Shown here piece by piece: positions 56,408 through 64,000 of a stretch of 64,000 nucleotides of DNA. The stretch is taken from assembly GCA_947652115.1 (NCBI GenBank), contig OX393568.1:22305331-22369330 (forward strand). Direction: 5' to 3'. Source of the DNA: Blastomussa wellsi. Lineage: Eukaryota > Cnidaria > Anthozoa > Scleractinia > Plerogyridae. The position numbers and the translations under genes are program-made. Numbering within the stretch: the first letter of the stretch is position 1; each line of letters starts with the position of its first letter. The notes beneath the pieces were generated by a model that saw only the letters and a list, made by a program, of their open reading frames with translations, ran no database searches and was not told where the DNA came from.

Positions 56408-58908
56408 CGAACTGATTGAAATTTAAACAAACAACTTGAAGTTCATCAAAAGTGGCGGTCATTCTTAATTCTCTCTAACTTTTCACATATTCTAGACTCA
56501 TTATTAATAGCGATGTTTCTCGTGACGTCACCCCTTGTTATTAATATGCCAACCAGAATTTAATAGGCTATTAAAACAATGAATTCTTTTGTTCCGTGGT
56601 TGGCAAATTCGAATATCAAAAGAATGTGACGCCATAAGAACGAAATATCGCCAAAAGAACATTACCAAGTTTCCGCCAATTTCCGTATCGGCTCATCCTC
56701 GGTGTGAAAACCTGTGAAACTCACCTGTGACGTAAAACAAAGAACGAACAAGAACATTAACACATAATTATCACACAAGTTATTCATAAAGAGTTTTTAT
56801 TTTTATAAGACAACAAAGAATCGCGAAACAATATAGAACAGAACAACAATAGCTCAAGTCACAGGTTTTTACACTGAGGTAAAGCCCAACTTTCGCAAAG
56901 TTTCTTTAAGACTTTTGCTGCAGTACGATAAAAAAGGTGGAATAGTAGCTCTTTTGAGGGAACGTATTCATGCTTGCATTCTCTTGTTCACCTCTTTTGG
57001 CTCACCAGAGTTAACAAGATATCAGATCAAAACTGAGCAAGATGAACGCGAGGTATGTTTATTGATCCGTAACTGTAAGATTGCAGCGTGCAGGGGTCGC
57101 TAGTTTGTTGCTTTCTTATTCATATCTTTTAAATTAGTGTTTTTGTCACCGCTTGGTTAGTCTCTGCTGTTTTCTTTAACGCATACTTTCATTCACCATT
57201 GTTTTGTTCGCATTTGTTATCGTCAGTTACACATCGTTGAAAATTGAGGGTCTTACTCCCGCCTACCGCATGCAAATGATGTACATTGTCTCACATCATT
57301 TGTTTGTTTTGTTTTACGTCTTCTGTGTCCGGTACACGACTGCGTTGCCGTCACGGCATGGACGCTCCGTTTTTGTGCGCCACCGTCGAGCCAGACCTCG
57401 ACGAGTGTCAACACGCGTAAGAAGACCAAATGTTACGCTGTCGGGAGAGACTACATGGGAAGAAGAACACAAGATCTGGTTTAGCATCCATTGTTACCGC
57501 TAAGGATTAGAGAGATCACCGATTTACTCGATAAACTTGAAAGCAGAAATTTCCAGAAGTGGGGCTATTAAAGCATGTATTAAAGGTACAAGCTTTACTG
57601 AGCTGCGATGGTTGTTCCGCCCAGTCAACCGCCTTCAGTTTAGCCTCGTTCTGCATGCATTTATTTTCAGTGTTTTCGCGTAAACGCAGGAGAAATGGCA
57701 AACTAGTACTGTGTTTATGTATTATTAGATGAAATGAACAAGTTTTCAACAGCAAATCAGAGGATCGCAGAATCTTGGAAGACCGAGGAACAAGATTCTG
57801 GAGAATGCTTCTCGTGGGGCCCGTTTTTATGAAATAAAATTTTAAAAAGCGTTAAGCATGAAGTTACTCCTACAGTAGAAATTTGTCATCGAATGTTCCT
57901 AGATAGCTGTTGGTCTATCTTTCATTTTATTTCGGTTGACACAAAAATTTGCGAGAATTTTAGTAATGAAAACCCTTTGGTTTGCTCCACAGAATTTATT
58001 AAAATTTATTACAACTTGGGGGCTAATAGGCTCTTACTCCGTGTATCGTATGCAAATGTAGTACAATGTTGTACCTTGGTTCGTGACTCTTTGTAGTTTG
58101 GGGCGGCATTTCTCATCATTTGCTTCTTTTGTTTTACGTCATCTGTGTCCGATACACGAAGGAGCCGGCTAATGTCAAGTTGCAAATAGAACATAGAAAA
58201 TCTAACAAGCCAAGCCAGCATTCGCCTTGGTACCACTTTTATTAAGGCTATCCCCCTTTTTCTCTATTTAGCACCATCCAACCGACCAAATTTTCGGGTG
58301 TTAAAAAAGGTTATGAGGAAGGTAATTTGACCCAATCAAGCATTTTTCACTTTAATCTGAAATATAGACATTGTGTTGCCCATACAGATTTTCAGTTTTA
58401 ACTTTAACTACAGAGAAAACGTGTCAGTCTCTCATAAGAGAGGCTTTCTGCCCGTGTGGGAAGAAAATAAAAACAAATTCTTTAATCGTTACAAAAACAA
58501 GCGAAGAAGGATAGAGTTTGAAAAACATTTAACAAACTTAAAAAATTGCGATAAAATATTCTTCAAAAACATTACAAAAAAGGCTAAAAAGCTAGACTAC
58601 GTTTCAACGTTTAATAATTTCAAGTCAAAAAGTTAGGAAATTACAAGTCTTAAATACTACCAAAAACAATAATTACTAATTAAGAAGCAGCAGCCAAGAA
58701 AAACTGTTACTGGTTAAACAAAAAATTTCGCACGTATTAAGTCTGTATGGGCATTCAAACTAGGCTTGAGGTGAAAAAAAAAAAACAATCAAACTCTTTA
58801 CACTCATACCTTCGACTCTTTTTGCAACTATTTCCTTTTTTGGGGTGGGGGGGGGGGGGGAGGCTTTCTTTTCTTTTCCGACTAACCGACCCAAGATCAG
58901 GGGATTGC
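56408..58908. other. right flank of the array, no gene seen
   Basis: The first about 850 bp are a diverged copy of the beginning of the long spacers, marking the array's right edge. A pair of related segments at about 57247-57345 and 58025-58160 share ATGCAAATG and TTTTGTTTTACGTC...TGTGTCCGRTACACGA. A G-run lies at about 58842-58860. The 87-codon frame at 58373 has only low-complexity Lys/Asn sequence and is not supported. Confidence 0.5.
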
Positions 58909-58912
58909 TTAA

Positions 58913-59467
58913 CCCATTGACTCCTAGAGATTTTTGAAAAAAACGTGTTTTTTATACATTTTGTTCATTTTCTAGTCAGTTATAGGCTAAATATGCTTCA
59001 AATTTCTCCAAAATGCATTTGCAGGTTTTTCACTAGCATCGCATTTAACGACATTTTAGCTCGGGTATGCGCACAAATCAAAATTTTCGATTTCTTTATT
59101 TTTATTTTTCGCTTTTCCTTTCTCCTTTTCTTGAATCATTTTTATGCTTTTGTTGCCCTTTTACTGGGCTTGCTTTCGGTTCAAGAACTGCCACGAAAGC
59201 ACCAATGAGACGGGAAATACTTAACATGGAGTAGCCAAGGGCAAGTGAGGGAAATTTTCCTTCTAGTTTTTGGCGGAAATTTCTAAGCGTTTTCGTGTAT
59301 ATTTCAACCTCCATTAGCCCAATCAATATCATCTGGGTATCATTGCAAAGCTCTTTCCGTCCTGCAGAACTGGGGTAAATGGGATTCCTATTTTGGTCAA
59401 AGTTGATGACGTCAGAAGCGGAACAAAGGCAGTCACGGCCGGCTAACCCGGTTTAGGAGTCAATGGG
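58913..59467. mobile_element. piggyBac-type MITE (TTAA target)
   Basis: The element starts CCCATTGACTCCTA and ends with its complement TAGGAGTCAATGGG, each flanked by TTAA (58909-58912 and 59468-59471). A TTAA target and CCC-starting ends are diagnostic of piggyBac-like transposons. It is 555 bp with no transposase. Confidence 0.82.
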
Positions 59468-59576
59468 TTAAGAGCTTGAGATTTTTTTTACAAAAAGTGC
59501 CTCAAATTGCCTGTTGCTAGCTACAGCGCCCAGTTAAGGGTATTGAGAACTAGATAAAAAATATTGTCTGCTTGCA

Positions 59577-62500
59577 TTAATGAGATTTAATTTTCTTTGC
59601 CTTTGTTTCTCCATTCTCCATGTGTTCTACCATTATCCTTCCAGTGGTCACCACGCAAAGGAAAGGGATAATTATCCAGAAACTATTTGGAAAAATGAAT
59701 GCGAGAACCAACTTCTTCAAATCAGGGTAGGTCACAAAGTGTTGTTCACCACACAGCGGGGTGCAGATCAGTAAGTATAACACTGATTTTGCCAATGTCA
59801 TCACACAGACCATGAAAGCAAGAAGCACTGACAGGGCAGATTTGCCTCTGAAATGCTAAAAATGCATTATATTTCAATTATTTTCATTTGTACTATAAGA
59901 ATTTCCAAAAGATCTGGATGGAAGCAGACTGGCTGCAATTTTTAAAGAGAGGATGGTGCATTTGAATTTAAATTGCAATCTACTTGGTGGTGGCCAACTT
60001 AAAAGCCTAGATTCAAATGTGCCATCCTCAGTCATTCTGCTTCTATCCAGTTCTTTTGGAAATTCTTGGATATAATTAAAATAAGATGTCGGGACATAAA
60101 CAAAAATAAATTCCATGTGTGAACCGTGGCCAACTGAGAAGTGAAAGCTTTCAAGTTGGTCACAGACATGGTGAAGTAAATGGTGAAGTAAATAAAATAG
60201 TAAATAAATTAATCATCTAGTAAGTGATCTTTGAAATGATTTGCCTTCAACTGAAAGGAAACTGTCCAATGATAGCTTTCCAAGATAGGAAAGCACCAAA
60301 CAGGTAACAATTTACTGAGGAGGGCTGACTGAGATCAAAGAATTGTAATCACCAATTCCCTCTATGAGATACACGCACAGGGAATCATGGCAGTTGTTTA
60401 CAACTTTGCATGCCAAATCTCGAAGATTTTATGTGCACTTATGATGGATACAGCTACCATCAATCCTTGCACATGCATCTCAAAGGGCGATTGGCAACTG
60501 ACAAGCTTGAAAAATTTAGAGGTGTCATCCATGAAAGAGCTCCTTCAAGCTCAGTTCACATAACATAAGCACTTGTAGGAAAATCCACAACAATGCTGCG
60601 ATGAGCACAAGAGTGGAGGGGAAGGGGGTGGGAGACTGGGACAAATTATATGGGGTGGGAGGGGTACAGGTAGAAGATTTCACATTTTTCTGTGAAAGAC
60701 GCAGAGCTACAAAATGCTCCAAAGTTAAAATGAAGAATAATAAACAAAGTATAATAACATAAATATTATTATTATTGTTTGCCTCACGAGAATGTGATCA
60801 ACATTATTTTGTTACTGACTAGAAGCAAATGATAACATTCCTACACTTTTAGTCTGAATTGTTTCAAGATATAACTCACCATCAGTAAAGTGATGATGTT
60901 AATGGGCACCTCTACCAAGTTCATTCTAAAAGAATGACAAACTGAATTTCAACACAAAATCCTTGAAATTAAATATTTTAATAACTTCTTATAATTAACC
61001 AGAGAATAACAGTCAATCTGTGTCACACATGAGCACAATTTCTCAATTTGAAATAAATTATTCGTCTTTTGTAACTTCCAACAATAGAATGAAATGTTGA
61101 AGGTTTTGAGGAAATTCCTTTTAATGCTTCTGAAAGTTGTGAATAAAAAGCAAAATAACATTACCAAAATATAATTAGCCTGCAGTGCAGACAGATTTTG
61201 GCGGTGTGAGTGGATATTCCATTTGAATTAGAAAAGCAGTGAAGAGTTTGGGTGAGGGAAAAGTTTACCAAGCCAGTGGGAGGGGGAGGGGGAATTTATT
61301 TTTCCTTTCCGCACCCCACCCCCTCCAGCGTTCTCGCGTTCTTACCCCAATTCCCCTAGCTAAACACTTGAATGATGAAAACCACCTGCACTGCAGGCTA
61401 AAATGTCATATCTTCAAATACATCATTATTTAACATCGAAATTTGAATCTTGTATTTGATACTGGTCATGCATGAAGTAGATTGAGTGCAATTGCTATAA
61501 CAGTCAGTTATTAATATGTTCACATAATTAATATGTCAATGTTGATAGCGTGGTACTCTCAATATAGTTATTGCTTTAATTGCAAAATGACAAAGTCTTA
61601 AGTAACAAGCTAGATATACTAATTTACTGTACATTGCAAATGCACGTGCAATAAGCTATGTATGCTAATTTGCTGTGAGTTACATGTGCACGTGCAACAC
61701 CAGCACAATTTTGCTTTCTTTTGGCTTGATTGTGGAGATTGGGATGACAGGGGTTTTTGAACTTGATGGTTCCTGTCACTCCCAAGGGCTGTCAATATGA
61801 CTTGACACTCGGCACACATTACTGAAAGCCAATTACAGAGACACCAACCTAGTCTTCAAAGTGGATTCAAACATAGAGCTCAACCATTCATCCAAAAAAA
61901 TGTGTCAAATATTTCAAAATTTTCTCCCAAAATTGGGCAAAGTACTATGTTATGTTGAGGAATTTTGCCTTATTTCTCCTTGTTCACAACACTTTGCCAC
62001 TTCCTGCATTCCTGCAGCTAGAGTTCACGCTACCTCAATTCCTCCTTTTCACTTGATACACAAGGAAACTTACAAGGTTTGTCCAATGCCAAATGCATTG
62101 TTGGGATCTTTGTATATTGGGTCAACTTGGATGTAAAGGTTGTCTGAAAAAAAGATAACAAGTTACAGTGGATGAAAATAATTTAATACTGTGCACTGTT
62201 TGAACATTTGGCTTTCAATGAACACCAAAAAAAATGGCTCATCCTGTGAAACACACCAGTGACGTAAAAAAAAATGAACAAGACAACAAAGAACTTCAAA
62301 ACAATATCAAACAGAAAAACAATAGCTCAAAAACAAAGAAAAAATTCACAGGTTCTTATACCAAGGCAGACCCAGAAATAGTGTGTGCGCAGCAAACAAA
62401 GTTCTTTGAAATATTGCACAGTCTGGGCTAGCCAATCAATGTAGTCCATGCAGCACAATCCCTTGAGGTCCAAGGGCGATTAGTTGAGGCGACATAAAGT

Positions 62501-63249
62501 GAACCGATCAGCAAAATCAGTGCGAACGAAAGTTTACAAGAGTTCACAAGAATGACCCTGGGATGTTGCTCTCAAACGACTACTTCCATGACCCATTTGA
62601 ATGCTTGCCTCTGATTACTTGGAATGCTTCCCAGGGTGGGTACTCGCATTACATGACAAGGGGAGGGCCCGATGGAGCTTCATGCTACAAACCCAAAAAA
62701 TACACAACACAAAAATTTCCTACCCAAAACAATACAACACTTAAAAAACCTCAGCACAGATTTATTCAATCCAACAGACGCTTCTAATGCACAATTTTGT
62801 ACGTTGCTGAAAATTCGAATTATTGTCAGATCCAGCGATTGCAAGAAAAATTTCGCTCGCAAACGGAGCTAAAAAGTAGAGAATTGCCAATATATCCACA
62901 AAAATGCGTCAAATATTTCAACATTTCTTCTCAAAATCGGCTTAAGTAAGAGCGAAAACTCGTGACCCGCACGGGAGACCGAGAGATTCATGCTGTATCC
63001 GGGAAGGTGACAATGATTACTCAATGAGCTGGGAAACGTGCAGAAAGGTCAGACAGATCACATCCCACCCTGTACTTTAGCCATAAAACTATCAACTATT
63101 TTACGCTTACATGGTTGGAAAATATAGTTCCATTTTCCTTCAGGTAGTGTATGAGGTCGCAAAAGAACAAATAACGAGTCGATCGTGACTATAGTACTCG
63201 TAATACAGAGCCAAACTGCGACCCAAGAAGGAAGACTTCGCACTGTCAT
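59577..63249 (-). CDS. EXPERA (EBP-like) membrane protein, no LEM domain
   Basis: Four exons: 63111-63249, 62074-62143, 60880-60925 and 59577-59855, encoding 177 aa from the ATG at 63249. The last three exons have exactly the same lengths (70, 46 and 279 nt) and phases as those of the LEM-EXPERA gene, so the two are paralogues. Conserved motifs are [45 protein letters not shown] and the C-terminal KIKSH (KxKxx-type ER retrieval). The first exon begins at TVRSLPSW, aligning with residue 71 of the other protein; nothing like a LEM domain is present directly upstream. The bases just before the ATG (CCAAG) could also be a splice acceptor, so an unseen upstream exon is possible. Family members include sterol isomerase EBP; no activity can be assigned. 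Confidence 0.8.
59900..60075. mobile_element. fold-back MITE in intron 3 of EXPERA gene 2
   Basis: GAATTTCCAAAAGATCTGGA and the following GGAAGCAGA...GAGGATGG..CATTTGAA recur inverted, ending at about 60068. Mismatches suggest an old copy. Confidence 0.7.
61176..61400. mobile_element. 225-bp MITE with TAGCCTGCAGTGCAG ends
   Basis: TAGCCTGCAGTGCAG at the left and its complement at the right form the terminal repeats. It lies in intron 2 of EXPERA gene 2 and has no coding capacity. Related TAGCCTGC motifs occur near 13396 and 14957. Confidence 0.75.
62225..62360. repeat. dispersed copy of the array-spacer repeat
   Basis: CAATAGCTCAAAAACAAAGA and flanking sequence (GGCTCATC..., GTGACGTAAAA...) match the long spacers (about 40290-40460 and 50275-50450) and the right array flank (about 56690-56870). 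It lies in intron 1 of EXPERA gene 2, so the repeat is a mobile family rather than a part unique to the DSEL unit. Confidence 0.7.
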
Positions 63250-64000
63250 CTTGGAATTTTCCCGATATTGCTCTCACCCCAAAAAGGCCTGGGTACAAGG
63301 ATAAATGTAATAGCGGAGCTCAGCGACCCGAAGGGCCACAAAGCGGAGCCCCATAACCAGAAGAGAAAGACAATACTGCATGCATAGAAATGGGAGAACC
63401 ATACATTCAAGTTTTCATGGTCGACATGGCCAGTGGCATGGATCGCTGACCAGGCATTGGTTTTCTTCATCGATCGCGGGTTCATGTCCAATTTGTTTTC
63501 TTTTGGCAGCATTTTTTAAATTTTTATGGTCATTCTTAGCGGAAATTCTGCAATTGGAGTTGACGTTTTTAATTATTCTTATTTATTTCAGAGAAATTAT
63601 TAAGATCCAGCAAAAATACAGAGCTCCGCTTTTAGGCTTGGCTAAATCTATATTAGAAATCTGCAAGACCACTGCAACACTGAACCGATGAGAAGTGCAG
63701 GATATGAAGACCTGGATCAGTAAATTATTCGCAAAGCAAACTATAAACGACAGACTGATCCTGACAGCGAAAACGTGCCGTTTATAATTTGCTGGGTACA
63801 AGGGTCGGCGTCGCGGGTGGCTTTAGTTTAGGTAAAAGTATCAGGGACGGGTAGCTGGGAATGCCGGTAAAGAATATTGTGATGCAGCTCTTACTCAAAA
63901 TGCCATTTAATTTAATTTTGGTTATGACATTCTTTTCTTGACATTCTTTTCCGTTCTTTTTGGCAGGCCAAATCTTAAATTTCACGATTTGGCAGGCCAA
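63250..64000. other. upstream of EXPERA gene 2, no gene seen
   Basis: It contains the segment GAGCTCCGCTTTTAGGCTTGG (63621-63641), similar to GAGCTCCGCTTTCAGGCTTGG at about 24770-24790 upstream of the LEM-EXPERA gene. No LEM-like coding sequence is visible in any frame. Confidence 0.5.

Noticed and set aside
58373..58636. 87-aa Lys/Asn-rich frame
   Set aside because: Low-complexity AT-rich sequence, no homology within the window and no splice or promoter signals.

Overview
This window looks like nuclear DNA of an anthozoan cnidarian, most likely a stony coral. Its genes are split by GT-AG introns, it is AT-rich and crowded with short fold-back elements and a tRNA-derived SINE, and it carries animal-specific families (caveolin, DSEL-type dermatan sulfate epimerase, EXPERA and LEM domains) beside a KDZ-type transposase. 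The species assignment is inference from gene and repeat style, not from a database search.

Layout. 0-1 kb: two tandem small F-box-like genes on the minus strand. 1-1.6 kb: a fold-back repeat and a tRNA-derived SINE. 2.6-3.9 kb: a two-exon caveolin gene (minus). 6.1-6.9 kb: a broken Ala/Lys-rich gene (minus). 7.3-11.0 kb: an intronless 1.2-kaa receptor-like protein with a secreted beta-helix half and a multi-pass membrane half (plus). 11-15 kb: non-coding, with two fold-back elements. 15.1-19.9 kb: a nine-exon gene for a 371-residue unnamed protein (plus) with a tRNA-Ser(UGA) gene inside intron 4. 20.8-24.1 kb: a four-exon gene (minus) joining an N-terminal LEM domain to an EXPERA/EBP-like membrane domain. 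24.1-26.9 kb: nested mobile elements. 26.9-56.4 kb: a tandem array of six intronless DSEL-like genes, all minus. The first is destroyed by a KDZ transposon fragment that replaced 547 bp; the other five have full-length frames. 57-59.5 kb: non-coding, with a piggyBac-type MITE. 59.6-63.2 kb: a second EXPERA gene (minus) with the same exon phases as the first but no LEM domain.

The DSEL-like array is the main feature. Each protein has a signal peptide, a heparinase-II/III-like epimerase region, two membrane helices and a C-terminal sulfotransferase-like domain. Copies are nearly identical but differ at functional sites. Copies 2 and 4 have lysine where the catalytic histidine equivalent to human DSE His205 should be. 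Copy 3 alone has the canonical Arg and Pro in the two PAPS-binding motifs. Copy 5 has a 2-base insertion that rebuilds its signal peptide from another frame. Two neighbouring blocks repeat at exactly 9,988 bp, showing recent duplication of a two-gene unit. The array lies between the two EXPERA paralogues, whose four coding exons share intron positions and phases. Most remaining non-coding sequence consists of recognisable inverted-repeat elements, several with target-site duplications or an unoccupied paralogous site in this same window.
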